Positions 46,916-60,334 of a stretch of 64,000 nucleotides of DNA are shown here, one piece after another. A program made the translations under genes and the position numbers. Under the pieces are notes generated by a model. The model was given only the letters and a program-made list of their open reading frames with translations, had not been told where the DNA came from and made no database searches. The stretch is taken from positions 79,570,382 to 79,634,381 of the forward strand of contig NC_132912.1 in NCBI RefSeq assembly GCF_047675955.1. Reading direction: 5' to 3'. This DNA is from Chlorocebus sabaeus (taxonomy: Eukaryota; Chordata; Mammalia; Primates; Cercopithecidae). Each line of letters begins with the position of its first letter. The stretch's first letter is position 1.

Positions 46916-49900
46916 AGTCATTCCAGCCGTCTTTGCTCTGACTTTTGTAAGCAGCTAGGAGATTTGTAAATGGCATGTAGTTGGCTGGCACACTTCTCAT
47001 TCTCATGAGAAATAATCACTGACATAAGAAACTGATATTGTTTGGTTTTCTTCTTGAGAGTGAAACATTCCATGCTTGTATGTATCTCTTTCCTAGGTTT
47101 TATAATAATCAAGAAGCACATGAAAGAGGCCTCTTCATCAAGCATTCTTGACTAAGTTATGAAAATGGAATTGAAGTTGATTTTCCCCCTTCATATGGTG
47201 AGTAACTACTAATTTAGGTAACAGAATTGGCTTTCCCCTTTCTCACAATATTTAACAAAGAAATGGAAAACCATCTTGCGTAAAGATGGCATGACTTATG
47301 AATAATATCTAGATTGTCTTCATTATGTTTCACAAAAAATAGAAATATTTCATTTCTTAGTTCAATTATGGGTTTTATAAATTCTAGTTGAATATGTTTT
47401 CTCCGGTTTAGAATTTGAGTCATTTGGACCTACATATGAGTTTTGATTACTAAAATAACATAACTCTTCTACCCACTTTATACGCACTTAAAATTCTTTA
47501 GTGCGTAGCATTTTGTACAGGAAATTGACATGTGGACTCTGAAAAGTCATGGCCATATACAAGAAAGATTTAGAAATGACCAGATTGCTGTGCGTGGCAT
47601 TTCTCTTTTTCCCAGATGCTTTAGCTTGGAGCATCCGCCCTTTTTGGCCTGGGCACTGAATGTCTTTAATTAGAAAATCTTATTAGAACTAGAGTCATCC
47701 CAAGTGAGTAAAATCAGCTTTTGAAAAAAGGTCCACATTATTGAGTTTTTTCCCCAGAGTATTGTGCCTAAAAAAAGTAGAATTATTTGAAAAGGACAGT
47801 ATGGACAGTTTACTTTCCTTTGTCCACCCATAAAATTATTTGTTATTTTCACTCTTCATTATATTTTATTTTTCTTCATATGTTTATATGGTCTAATGCA
47901 TATTTAAAAGGAAAACTCTCTGTGTGTAGCTGCAAATATTGTAACATTTCATTTATTCCAAAGAATTAAGATGGTGGGTATATATGAATTTGTGGGAAAG
48001 CTGAATTATAGATAACTCTTAAACAAATGTGGCTTTTATTACCTTTAACTACATATACTAACTTCAACAAAACCTTATAAAGTAGAAGTCCTTAAGGAGA
48101 CCTGTTATAATAAATCATATGAACATTTTGTTATTAGCATATAGATTGGATGTATGTAGGAACTTGTAAAGTGCCTGAGGTTCCTTGAAAATTGTTTATT
48201 CTTTGTCTAAAAAGTGTACATAAGACTGAAAATAAATGTTTAAAACACCATATATTATCCACCTATAAATAAAGTGTTTATAAAGCAAAAGTAAACGTCC
48301 ACCCAGCTCATGAACAAATTACCAAAATATTTTAAATTTATTGAAGCCCCAAATTAATGAGATATTACCATGTGTGCATAAATAACTTAAAGAATAAAAT
48401 TTGCTGATCCTTCTCTCATATGGGTGTTTGTGCTAATGAACCAGGATCCTATTTACACTATTAGTCCCCAAAGTAATTGCTTATTTGAAGAAGTTCTGTC
48501 TTATGGGTTTTCAGTTAATTAAATCGATTTGCATTTTATGCACACATTTCAAATTCTCAAGCCCTATGTTTCATAAGCCAGATTCAAATATGTTCATGTA
48601 ATAATATCTCTCATTAAGGCTGTAGTCTTTCATTTTTAAAGGAATGTTCAGAATAGCCATATGCATAAAACACTTATTAATAAAATCCTATCAATATTTT
48701 AGAAAAGTCAATCCATTAAATGTTATTTTTTTCGTTTAAATTTTCCTATTGGCAATGGTGATTACTATGCTGAACAGACTTCCAATCTGTAATGTTTCAG
48801 TTAACTTAATTTATTCAATGATTTTTTTCCTTTGATTTTGCGTATCAGTTTTTAACTTCTAATACGGCTTTAGAGTTACAAGCACCCTTTACAAGCTACG
48901 TGCATATTAACCGATAGATCTTGCCTACCCAATTGGAGCAAAAATATGGAGCAAAACTTTTCTAATTTTAATACTGAGGAACAGAGTACAATAATTCAGA
49001 AAGTTAGAGAGATTTTAAATGGTTTAGTTTTCAGGTAGTTGTCAAATATTTGACCAAGAAGTTGGGAATTAAAGTACGTAAGTGATAAAAATTGTAAATG
49101 TCTTCATTAGATCCAAACTATGGAAATCTTTCATTGCTACCCTACCTTGGAAGCTGGAAAAAGTTACTGCAATTAGGAGGTAGAAGAAATAGAGGGACAG
49201 GCCAGAAGGAGGGCAGGGCCCGGAAGCTCTGCAGGGTCCATGCTATGTAGCAAGGCAAGGCCAGACATTGGGGAAGGTACCCAGGGGCACAATTTGGAAA
49301 GCAGGTTTGAAATCTAGTTTTGAAATCATGCCTTACTAAACTGTCTTTAAGGGGTTATTACATGCTCATCTCGCTCAGTGTTTAGGTGTATTTGAGTGCA
49401 TCTAGGTGTATTCCTCTTTGCAAAGATGTAAAATGCAAAATCTGAATACATTTAGATTCAAAAATTCCAGGCTAGTATTATATCTGAATCAATAAAGAGT
49501 AAAGTATCCAAGAGGAAAAAAGAAAGAAATAATATACTAAAATCAGGATAAGTGTGACACTTATTTTATTCTTTTACATAGAATAATATTGGACAATAAT
49601 GTGCTTTTGTTCTCAACGTAGGATTACACTGTAACTATAAGAAGAAAAACAATTTTTGAAACCCTGAAAAACTCATTGTCTTATAATAAGCAAATTTCAT
49701 TCAGTTAATTGTTATTGATTCATTTAAGCAATGATCTATGTAAAGCATAATACCAATAGTCTCCTAAGAAGATATCATTTTCACTGAAATCGCCCTAAGG
49801 AAGCATTTCTTCTCATTTAGAGAAAGTAGGGATAAAGCACTTGTATTACCATTTGTATAAATTTTTAATACTGAATAAAATATTAGTATTTAGCTTAATA

Positions 49901-50180
49901 TTGATTCCCAACATAATATTCCTCCATAATGGCATGCTAATTGGTTAGAATTAAATCAGACAGATTCAAGAACACTGAGAATAGACCATCTAGCACTTGT
50001 AATTTTTTTTCATTAGTTTCCAGAATTCCAGTTAAAATGGAATTAATCTGTCGATTAAAAGACTATGGAACAATAAAAGTTATGTGCCTTATGTCATGTG
50101 CACTGCCTTTCCCTCCCACTGTCCCATGCTCACCATAAGGAGGAGAGGAAGAAGAGGAAAGAGGGGAAATGAAATGCACA
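46916..50180. other. Long unannotated AT-rich stretch
   Basis: About 3.3 kb with no repeat I can name and only short frames. A few homopurine patches occur near 50140. I see no exon signals strong enough to report. Confidence 0.4.
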
Positions 50181-50202
50181 TGAAATTCACATGTGAATTT
50201 CA
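50181..50202. repeat. Perfect 22-bp palindrome
   Basis: Each 11-base half (TGAAATTCACA) is the exact inverse complement of the other. By chance about 0.015 such sites are expected per 64 kb of random sequence. No family or binding site recognised. Confidence 0.97.
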
Positions 50203-50214
50203 ACCTCAATGTAA

Positions 50215-50373
50215 CCATGTTCAAGAGTGAGACAATTTATATGCATTCTAGCTATGTAACTTACTATCTATGAGACCTTAGGCATTTTATGTAAGTCTCT
50301 GGGAGCCACAATTTCCTCATCAGTAATATTAGTCTAACAGTATCAGCCTCCTAGAGTCATAGAGGAAGTAAAA
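50215..50373 (+). repeat. MIR SINE, first part
   Basis: 'tctatgagaccttaggcatt' and 'ccacaatttcctcatcagta' are sense MIR. Interrupted by MER20. Confidence 0.65.
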
Positions 50374-50567
50374 CAGAGGTTCCCAATAAGAGGAAGTTTT
50401 GCCCGCCAGGAGAAATTTGGCTGCAACAATTGGAGGGGTTGAGTGTGCTACTGGTATCTAGGGAGGCCAGGGATGCTTGCTAATTATCCTAGTTGCACAA
50501 GATGGCCCCCAACAACAAAGAGTCATCTGGCCAAAAATATCAATGGTATCAAGGTTGAGAAACCCTG
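50374..50567 (+). mobile_element. MER20 (hAT-Charlie MITE)
   Basis: Ends 'cagaggttcccaa' and 'gttgagaaaccctg' form the hAT inverted termini. Inside, 'tactggtatctagggaggcc' and 'ccccaacaacaaagagtc' are MER20. It sits inside a MIR copy, so it is the younger of the two. Confidence 0.85.
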
Positions 50568-50645
50568 GAATAATGTGAAGTAATATACGCAATGAGCACA
50601 ATGCCTGATACACAGTACACCCTCAAAAATATTAGTACAATTATG
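50568..50645 (+). repeat. MIR SINE, second part
   Basis: 'gcacaatgcctgatacacag' continues the MIR left of MER20. Confidence 0.6.
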
Positions 50646-50958
50646 TTGTTATTGTTGTCATTTGAGAAGGAACTCCACATCACCCAAATGGTATCAGTAC
50701 TGAGTACTATCAACAGTTCAGTAAGCCTATCCCAGTACAGTTAGTTATGCCTGTCTGCTAAGTTATCTACTTGAAGTGGCAAATATATAGGTGCCTTTAG
50801 GAGTAGAGTTACCCACTTAATACTTGACTAGTCTAGAAGGCACATAGATATGATTATAGCAAAGTTCATGGGCTGCCATTTAATTTCTCAGAAATTAGTC
50901 ATTTAATCTTCTCAGAAATTGAAAGAAATAGAAAAGGACAAATAAAAAGTAACTTACA
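50646..50958. other. No gene; 23-bp-period tandem duplication at 50877-50920
   Basis: 'catttaatttctcagaaatt' (50877) is followed by 'catttaatcttctcagaaat' (50900). Otherwise nothing nameable. Confidence 0.6.
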
Positions 50959-51257
50959 GGCCAGGCGCAGTGGCTCACACCTGTAATCCCAGCCCTTTGG
51001 GAGGCTGAGGCGAGTGGATCACCTGAGGTCAGGAGTTTGAGACCAGCCTGGCTAACATGGTGAAACTGCATTTCTACTAAAAATACAAAAAACTATCCAG
51101 GCATGGTGATGCACACCTGTAATCCCAGCTACTTGGGAGGCTGAAGCAGGAGAATCGCTTGAATCCAGGAGGTGGAGGTTGCAGTGAGCCGAGATCGCAC
51201 CATTGCACTCCAGCTTGGGCAACAAGAGCGAAACTCCATGTTAAAAAAAAAAAAAAA
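50959..51257 (+). repeat. Alu SINE (AluS-like)
   Basis: Sense full-length Alu from 'ggccaggcgcagtggctcac' to a 15-base A tail. Target duplication is weak ('aaagtaacttaca' and 'aaattaactcata'). Confidence 0.95.
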
Positions 51258-51311
51258 TTAACTCATAGTACCAAGTGACTGCTAACTTTTTAACTTGTGC
51301 TGTTAGTAATG

Positions 51312-51330
51312 CATCAGGAGTCTCCTGATG
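51312..51330. repeat. Short hairpin, 9-bp arms
   Basis: CATCAGGAG and CTCCTGATG separated by one base. No terminator-like role is expected in this setting. Confidence 0.8.
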
Positions 51331-51514
51331 ATCACGTTTTACTTTGTAAAATAAGCTAATATTTGGACAAATGGCTCAGAAATATGGTCTGATTAATATA
51401 AGATCTTGATTCATTGCTTATGTGATACGTGACTATTATCAATTTCAAGACCAGTTGAATACATCAAAATAGTTTTGACTTGATGCTAAACTATTTTAAG
51501 AGGGGAAAAAAATC

Positions 51515-51715
51515 TTGGTTAATGCAAGAGTTTTGAGGTCAGACGTAAGTTTGCATTTCAGCTTTACAATCTTCAAGCAGTGTGACCTTGGATAATTTAC
51601 CTAATTTCTCTGCGCTCAGTTTCTTCATCTGTTTAATGGGCATAAATTTACCTCGTAGGGCTCTTGAGATAATTGAGACACAAAGCATTTGGCATATAAG
51701 TGAGTAAATGAAAAC
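51515..51715 (+). repeat. MIR SINE
   Basis: 'gcagtgtgaccttggataat', 'gctcagtttcttcatctgtt' and 'gataattgagacacaaagca' are sense MIR. Confidence 0.85.
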
Positions 51716-52899
51716 AGTTATTATTTTCATCATCTTTATTATTTTCACTCTAAAGTAATTCTGGGGACCTTGCATTGCCTTGGAGTTCTAATTATAGCCT
51801 TCTCTTCTGATTGTAAAGAATGATAGCTATGATGTTAAGTACTTTTTACTGACAGAGAAACATCAAATTACATTCATTACCTCAATAAACAGAAATCTTA
51901 GACTCACTTCAAAAAAATTTATTTCTGAAGAAAAAAGAAAACTTACATATCAAACATGGAATTTCCCAGTAAGGATATTTTTAAGGAAATGGCAGATTTC
52001 CAAAATTAAAGAAAGAAAAATGTACACATCTTTCTAGCATATTTTAATATAGTTGATAATCCACTTTTTAATTACCACCTAATTATAAACCAGTAGAAAT
52101 TTCCCCAGGTGAATGTAGTAACCTACTTCAGAGAGGGGAAGTGGCTCTTTGAATGGGCATTCCTACTGTGAAATTTGACAGTTTTTCAGTCCCAATCTGT
52201 TCTAAACTTAAACAGCTCAGGAGAGATGGGAAAGAGCTCTGTTTCATAACCTAATCATTTCTACAGCCAGGAAGGTTAAGAAGAAGGCTGAATTCTAAAT
52301 TCGCCTTTCATCAGTGTTTAGATTTTTCCTTTTTCTTTATTCCCCAGAGAAGACCCCACTTTTTATGTGTGTTCCCATCGTTCATATGTTCTAAATTTGA
52401 AAATAAAACACTTACCATGAATCCAAACTCTGGGTTCTTTCATCTTTCTTGGTGGTATGCTTTCTGCTTAACTGCTCATGTTTCCCCAACTTCCAACTCT
52501 CAATAAGCAAAGGACTGAAAGGTACCTGAGAAGAGCATCTCAGTGTCATGATAGACACTTGTTTAATTCCACAACCCAGTCAATGTTAAGGAGCAACATT
52601 TTAAATCTATTCCTTAGCATTCGATGCTTGAAGTTCCCAAAGTTTAATCATTTTTTTAATCATGTATTCACAACTTAGTCAAAAATGTGTTCAACTTACC
52701 AATTGGTCCAGTGGGCATTTATTGATTTTTGTATTGAATTCTCTCTTCCAGCCAGTTTTAGTGTTGTGTAATTACAACTCTAATATGTTTGCATTTAATT
52801 TTAAACTATCCCCTATCATTAATGTCTTGCTCATATTCATTAAGCTAATGCAAAGAGGAGAATTGAAGTATTAATTTTAATGAATTTAACTGATCACTT
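51716..52899. other. No recognisable feature
   Basis: AT-rich. Two short + strand frames at 52478-52874 without recognisable content. Confidence 0.4.
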
Positions 52900-53465
52900 T
52901 GCTTCCACCCTTGCCTCCTACAGTCTTTTTTTCAATAAAGTATAAATCATATCATTTTGCTCCTTGACTCAGAATCCTCCATTGGCTGCCCGTTTCACGC
53001 AGAGTCAGCCAGCAATGACCTGCCTGACCTCACTTCCTTCCGGTTCCTCCCTCTCCCGTTCTACTCTACTCCAGCCACTCTGCCAGAACACATAGTATGT
53101 TTCTGCCTCAGGACCTTTTCACTTGCTATTTCCTCTGTCTGGAACACTTTTCTTTAGTCACACATCCACAGCTTGCTCTCTCACCTCCTTGAAGTCTTTG
53201 TTCAAATCTCACCTTCTCAATAAGATCTTCACTAATTACCCTTCTAGAAATGTAATCTCTTCCCACACTTTCCAGTTCCCTTTTCTGATTTATTTCTCTC
53301 TGTGATACTTGCCAACTTCTGATAAATGATGTAATTCACTCATTGTTACAGTCTTTCTCCCTCATCTAAAACATAAACTGCAAGCAGGCAATGATTGTTG
53401 TTGACTTTCACTGCTGTATCCCAACCATGTACTCCAGTGCCTGGTATTGTTTAAATCGAATTGAA
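52900..53465 (+). repeat. L2 LINE 3' half
   Basis: 'cattggctgcccgtttcacg', 'ctgcctcaggaccttttcac', 'ctatttcctctgtctggaac', 'ttcaaatctcaccttctcaa' and 'ccagtgcctggtattg' trace sense L2 almost continuously. The open frames here derive from it. Confidence 0.92.
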
Positions 53466-54959
53466 GTTGAATTGTACCCGTATTCACCTCATTTCTTTTC
53501 CTTCAGAGCCTTAATTTGCCATTCTGCAATATAGTGATTGTGTATTCTGGTGTTCTGCCTTTATTAGAGTTTGTTTAGGAAAACTTTGATCCCCTTACCC
53601 ACAGCTGGATTTATGAGATGGAGGGCATGGTTTCATTGTATTTTCTTTTTGACCATTGATAAACTTTAACTAGGTAAGTTTGCATTTTAGCCATATTCCT
53701 TTCCTTATTATTTTTCCTATTGGGCAAGACACTGTTATCACCAAAATGGTAAATTTACTGGGATAAATTAGAATCCTGATCAAAATACTCCTGGGTAAAT
53801 CCTGAGGCAAAAAGAGGTAGATACAGATGAAAATAACAAGCTCCATAAGCAATGAAATGAAAAAAACAAATGAGGATTAGTTTCCTTTGAACCTAGGCAC
53901 ACTTGTCCTAGCACACATGTTCCTAGCATAAATATTAGAGCCTTGAACCTGGTTCGAGAAAATACCTACCTACTGATGACAAGGAAGCCATAAATATAAT
54001 TCATGACCAAAGATTAGTCACTGTTTATTATTGCTGGTGACACATGATACATTGGGGGAGATTTGGCAGTGTTTCAGACATCTCCAGCCAGCCATTTATC
54101 ATTTTATAGAAGAGGAGATATTTCTATATTAATGGCCTCTATAAAAGGAAGTGAGTGGAGGAACGTCTGATATGTTTTGTCATTGAGAATCAAAGGGACA
54201 TTGACAATGTTAAAAATGTGCTGAGTGTATTACAGATTTTGTACAAGTAAGTCTTCAAAATAACAATACTCTATTAAAAAAAGAGAAGAAAAAGTAGAAG
54301 AAGAAAGGAACTATGTTCTATGTTGCTTAACTCTCTCTTGTGCCCTTGAATGACATTTCTGGATGCGAGCTGAGAAACAAAAGCTTGATTTATCTCTAGA
54401 GCCAGCAACATTTTGAGCAGCTTGATAGCCTTGAGACCCTGCTGACTCATAGCCATGCTGCTGTCCCAGCACGGGTTTACAGTGCAGATCATTTTGATAC
54501 AATATGCAGAGACCCAACATACCCACTCTCACTCCCAACTTAGCATTAATTCTCTATCTCCATCTATAATGTAGAATACAACAAAGCCCAAAGCATGTTA
54601 ATAACTTCCACTTGATTGAGAAATTCAAACCCATGTTCCTTTTGTAACTGCTGTGTCTATACAAGTGGAGACATAAGGCCCTTTGGGAGAAGACTTTAAA
54701 TATGGGGTTGGAGATGTGAACAGCCAGGAACTTTGTCTCAGAAATGGTGGGAATAAGCCACTGAAAAGTTGTTTTCACATGGCCAATAACTTCTGTGATG
54801 CTTTGCAGAATTCTGAAGACACCATTAAAAATTAAATAAAAAGCCTCAGCTCAGGTTTGTGTATGCTCCAATAGGCAAAAATATATATTTAATGCAGAGG
54901 GTGTTGAATCTGAATTAGTACAAATATTATTAATTTAATGTTCATACTGCATTTTATGG
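53466..54959. other. No recognisable feature
   Basis: Includes two overlapping - strand frames at 54274-54538 in a locally GC-richer patch. I recognise no domain and cannot call them coding. Confidence 0.35.
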
Positions 54960-55075
54960 TTTATAAACGGCTTAGCAATAATTTTATACATTTTTTCCTC
55001 ACAGCAGCACTGTAAAATATATCAGCATTTTATTTTCCCATTTTATAGATGAGGCAACCTTTAATAAGTGATCTA
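54960..55075 (-). repeat. MIR SINE fragment
   Basis: 'cctcacagcagcactgtaaa' and 'cattttatagatgaggcaac' are antisense MIR. Confidence 0.55.
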
Positions 55076-58000
55076 TTTCTTTCCTGTGCATATTGGTTAA
55101 CGGGTAAATGATTAATTTATGTCTACATGAACTTCATCATGCAGAGTATTTATTTTAATGTGAGTTGGTATTTATTTTACCCGCAAAGCATTACAGTATC
55201 CAATTATATATGCATGTTTTAAAGGCAGTAAAGCAGCCACCAGTAGTTAATGCAACATTAAGTCAGAGATTTTTAAATCCACATAAATTCTGAGTTAGGA
55301 TATTTAAATCAGTCATCCCTTTTTCACCCCCTTGGTTCATGTGGGTGAGAAATGGTCCTTCTATAAAATGACCATGTGGCATCTGGGGAGTGGGACAGGA
55401 AAGATGTATTGAGATTTACAGAATTTACAATATTAACGGTAAAACAAAGAACCAAGTGGTTTATAATTACATTTGGTGAGAACAAAGTAAACAAATCTTA
55501 TCATTTGCCTCTGCCTGTGGAATGGCTTGTGATTGTGAGGCATCTTTTTTGGTCTCTTTCTTCTTTCACTTTCTGCCTTCATTTCTTACTTTTGTTTTCT
55601 TTATTAATTTTTGCGTCAGTAAAATGGTTGTCTTAGCTGCTTGTATGGAGGAGCATAACCAGCCACACATAAGTGACATGTTAAGGTTTCATAAATAGGG
55701 CAACACCCCCTGAAGCTGTCGTTGACATTATTTCTCCATATTGTATTATATTATATTGAGCTATAAGTAAAATTGCTTCTTTCAAAGTGTATGGTACTTA
55801 AAGGCCAAGGATCTCAAAATGCTCCCTAAGCACTGACTCAGCTAATACACTTCTAATATCATCCTACTACTCTAATCCTACAATTTAGACAGGAAAAGCA
55901 CCAAAAGTTTCAGTCATTTTATTCTAAGTCAAAATTCATTTAATTAGAAATGTACCTTCTTTCCATGATAATTTATAATATATAATTATCCTTCATTTCC
56001 AGATCTCAAGACTCTTGAATTTAGCCAATGAAGCTAAGATTTTAAAAAATTTATTGCAAGGAGTCCCTGCCCTAATTCCACATGCAAAAGTTTCTGGTAA
56101 AGTCTAAAGATTGGCTTGTTAGCTGAGCTGTCAAAGGCAGATGATTTAAAACACATTTTTGTGTGTTAAATATTAAACTCTTTCTGAATCCAGAAATTCT
56201 CTTTCAAATTTAAAATGTATTTTTGAAACCAAAAAGTACTTACCAATCCAGAAAGTGCTCTGATCTGAATTTGAAGGAAATATTTTTATTATTAAAAATT
56301 TTGTACATAGTGAAATATAAAACCCATTACATTAGATCTACCAATAAGACAACATACTATGAGGTAATATTTTTAAATGTGTGATTTCCTATCAAGTCTA
56401 TTGGACAATATCCACTTAATTGGGACACAGAAGTTTTAAAAACTGAATCTTTAAAACAAACAAGGGGCATTAGCACAGAGGAATGTCACTGAAATATTTG
56501 TTTCAGACTTCTTGCATAGAGACTGGCTGTAAAAGGAACAAGAGTGGGCTGTACTTCAGTATACAGTTTCCTAACTCAGAGTTATATACACTTGACCTGT
56601 GAGTGGGCTTTGTAGATTATTTTTATATAATGAAGGCTTTTACTATATGTATATAAATAGGGAGATTTCGGCGATCTTACTCTCTGTGATAAAAATAGAA
56701 ATGAATATATATATATACACACACACACACATAGTCAAAAGAAGCATTTCAAATATTTGAGTACAAATTAACTATATGAAGTACATAAATTTTCTCCTTT
56801 AAAAAAATCCTTCCAGCTAATAAAATATCCTAATGAAATGCTGTTACTGCTTTCCTTATGTGCCACTGTTGCAATATCTAGTACCCCTGGACTTTTCCTA
56901 GTCTAGGACTTTTTCGATGGCATTTATTATTCCCATTTACATTTATTTGACCCATATTGCAGCTTCTAAATTGGATATATCATTTTCCCCTGAGAATTTC
57001 ATGTCCTTACCTAGCCTTACAGGAGAACTGTGAATTTATATCACTTTCTAGTGCAACAATGAACTAACTGGGCAGAGAACCAGATAAGACTCCTCCCTTC
57101 CACTTCCTCATTTTTCCACCATCCCCTTATAGACCATGAGGTGCAAGTGACATCCCATTATTGTAAATGTTGAACTGGGCTTGATTCCCAGGTTCTCAGT
57201 TTTGTAATCTCAGAACCCATTATTATAGCATTTCTGTTTTCATTGATTGTCATCTTTGTATATATTATTCTGTTAGCTTTTGCCAAAATGTAACATTTTG
57301 AAGAGAGATGCTATGGAAAAACTGAAAAATCATTTTGTTCATGCTAAGTAAAAACACTGTATTCCCTTTCAAAGAGAATTTATATATAATCAGGTATTCA
57401 TGATTTTTCAGAACAGCACGTGGAGAATGTTACTGAAACTCCATCTTGCTTCCATATAAAGTCAGCACAGCACTTAGTCAATTATTACCTAGTATTTCCA
57501 TGCAAGCGAGTAAGTAGCATTTTAGCTTAAAATTCCAGCATTTAGCCTACACATCACTTAAAAACTCTTATGAGTAAACATGCTTATCCATCAGAAATTG
57601 TTTTTATTTGATAGTGCAAGTACAGAAAAAGGAGATTCAAAAGGGCAAATGCAGGCAGTATCTTTCCAGCAATTGATAGGATGTGGAGATTCTGGGACAG
57701 GAACAGAAGTCTCTGGACCATGTAGCAAATGTGTCCCTGGTGACAGAAAAATGCATTAGGTTGTCATGGCCTAAATACACCAGCCATTTACACCTTCCAG
57801 TGAATTCCCCTGGTTCTGAACCCAGACTAACTTGGAACCAGTTCATTGATTATGATTCTCCTTCCCATATACTTGGATTTATATCTATATCTATACCTTT
57901 AGGGAAAAATACAGCAATCAGTCAATATAGCTCATTAGCTTGATGGATATATTTTTATTATAAATTAGTATGTTGGCATGCTGCTATTTGGAAGCATTTT

Positions 58001-58184
58001 AATTAATGTGGATGTTACCAATGAGGTCATTTTAAGATCATACAGGTATCAGCCACACATACAGAGGTAGAAGTTCCATTTCTAGAACAAGAGACGAGAG
58101 AATCATTTCTTACCCACATTTGCTTATAAAAAGTATAGTCATCCCCATACATGCCATCATGATGCCTCCTCTAACCCACAGAAA
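55076..58184. other. Long unannotated AT-rich stretch
   Basis: About 3.1 kb without a nameable repeat apart from the microsatellite at 56705. The opposed frames at 57637-57943 lie in a slightly GC-richer patch and are unrecognised. Confidence 0.4.
56705..56731. repeat. (AT)n(AC)n microsatellite
   Basis: AT dinucleotides pass directly into AC dinucleotides. Confidence 0.92.
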
Positions 58185-58320
58185 AGAGAACTAATGTTTA
58201 TAAGAAATTACGGTCAGTTTACCACTATCCTCAGAGAAATAAAGTTTCTTCTGCAGGTTCATGCAACCAGTAAGTAATTAGAGGTGACATTAAAACTCAG
58301 TTCTGACAGATGTCCTTTCA
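58185..58320 (-). repeat. MIR SINE fragment
   Basis: 'ttaccactatcctcagagaa' followed by 'gttcatgcaaccagtaagta' and 'attaaaactcag' fits antisense MIR. Weak. Confidence 0.45.
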
Positions 58321-59184
58321 ATGAAACTTGTGTCTCTGCCTAGAATCAACTACTAGCAACATGCCCTGACTAGGAGAAACAGATGAGAGTTCTTTGGCTG
58401 CTAGAGAATAAACACTGATCCTGTTGGTTACTTCTTCTAAACAAGTCTAAACTCAAATCCCATGCCCGAGAAATGGGTGTTCTCTACTGGCCCCCAATCT
58501 TGATGGATGTGTGGGAAAACCTTGTCTAATCATTTAGCTATGTATATTTTTTGGAGTCTGATTTTAAAATGAATGGCAACACAAAGGCATTTTGTTCATG
58601 GTAAACTTAGGTATTCATTGTATTCTCCTTATCTTGGAATTTGAAAAACAAAGAGAAACTATAGTTATTTTATCAAGCAGTTTGATAGTTGTCTTTCATG
58701 TCTATTTATATCTCCTGATTTAGTCAGAGTATGTAATTAGTCATGAACCCAGTTTCCATTATTACGTTTTGTCAACTGAAATATTGTTTTGTTTCCAAGT
58801 ATACATTTATATTATTTACCTATAACTAATTCGAAAATGGTTTTAAATATATGTATTTGAAACCTTTGGAAAGAGGAGTGATGACACTCTTAACTGATTA
58901 TAGACTTAGTGATGCACAGGTGAAATATTTTAGGTTTGCACCACACACATTAGGTATTAGGAGTATTATATTTCGTGTTATGGAGATAGAAAATTCTGAT
59001 GATTATTTTTTATCCTAAAGAATAACAGACACCAAATGGCATTTATTCAGTCATTTTGATTTAATTTAATAAGGTCATACTTCCATCTTCAGGTAAACTA
59101 TTTTGCCTAAACTAGTTCAAACATTAGCACCTTTACTTTGAGAAAAGATCATCATCAAAGATAAAATTGTATCACCTACACCAG
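58321..59184. other. No recognisable feature
   Basis: AT-rich sequence, nothing nameable. Confidence 0.45.
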
Positions 59185-59750
59185 GAGCTCATTTCAGTGT
59201 TTAGTGTCCTTCCTCACTTTGAAGAAATTCTTCCTGACATATAACCCAAGTCAGTCCCCAAATGGCCCATATGTTCTCTTCTGCAAGTAATGTAATACTT
59301 AATTATTTTGCTTATTCTTGATTTTTCATCCTTTAAAGCTCAGTTTGAATCTATGTTCTTTTCCCATTATCCCAGGCCACCAGGTTTCTCCTAGTCTAGT
59401 ATAGCTTCATGGGCCTTCTGTGTTACTGATGGCATTATCTCAGTTGTTGGTGTTGTTTGTTTTGAATATGAAACTCAACAAGTGTTGCCCTCCTCATTTA
59501 GTTCTGATATTTCTATGATGTAATCCCTAAGTTACTTTTTTCAGAATTCCTTCGGAAATGAAGTGCTAATTAAAAACAACAACAAAAAAGAAGGCTGTTA
59601 AGAAGGCTCAAATACAGTTTATGCTAAAATTTTAAAGAAGAGGATGGACAATTTTCTCTCTTGGATGCTGTTTTGAATGTAGACAGAAAGATAAACTCAG
59701 TGGCTCCCTGATGATCTCCTAGTTCTATGATTCTGTAATAATCTTAGCTT
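59185..59750 (+). repeat. CR1/L3-type LINE remnant
   Basis: 'gaagaaattcttcctgacat' near 59222 and 'ctcctagttctatgattctg' near 59717 resemble the sense 3' region of L3/CR1 elements. The middle is diverged or interrupted. Confidence 0.45.
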
Positions 59751-60334
59751 GTAACATCTCATTTTCTACAACCACTAAAATCTTATCTGCCCTGAGATAT
59801 GTGAGTGTTTAACAGATGAGAACCTTTTAATCAAGTGAAGACTCTGCTTGTTTTCTCGGAAGTAATTTTCTTAATAATGCTTACCTTTGTATTTGAAGCA
59901 GCCCATATTGAATCCTTAAATACAGAGAAAATCATAAACAAAAAATTAACAGACATACTATATAATGATATGCAATCAGTCCTTGACTTTTGCTTTTGTT
60001 GCCCGGCATTAGAAATATTTACTTCTATAGTCATGGTTTAAGGATTCATGAACCTCATTTTTTCAAACTAAAATCATTTTCGCTTTCGACACTGCACTTG
60101 TTTCTATTTAAATGGGGAATTTTGTTAACATCAGTGGATATTTTGCCTCCAAGTGAGGCTACCTTCCGAGTAGGGTTGCCATAGAGCAAATTGCATTTGA
60201 CAAGGCTATCTGGGGAAGATTAAGAAGTAGTTAGATTAAGCTTGAGTTTGCCATTTAATCCACCACTACTGGTATTGTGTACTAAGCCGATGATCATACT
60301 TAGAAGCACAGCAATTAGGTTATTAGTTTTCTTT
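59751..60334. other. No recognisable feature
   Basis: AT-rich. Opposed short frames at 59831-60041 have no recognisable content. Confidence 0.4.

Noticed and set aside
51312..51330. Hairpin as a transcription terminator
   Set aside because: Intrinsic terminators of that kind are not used by nuclear RNA polymerase II. It is just a short inverted repeat.
52957..53305. Two plus-strand frames with plausible composition
   Set aside because: The DNA is a sense L2 3' half. The frames are incidental.
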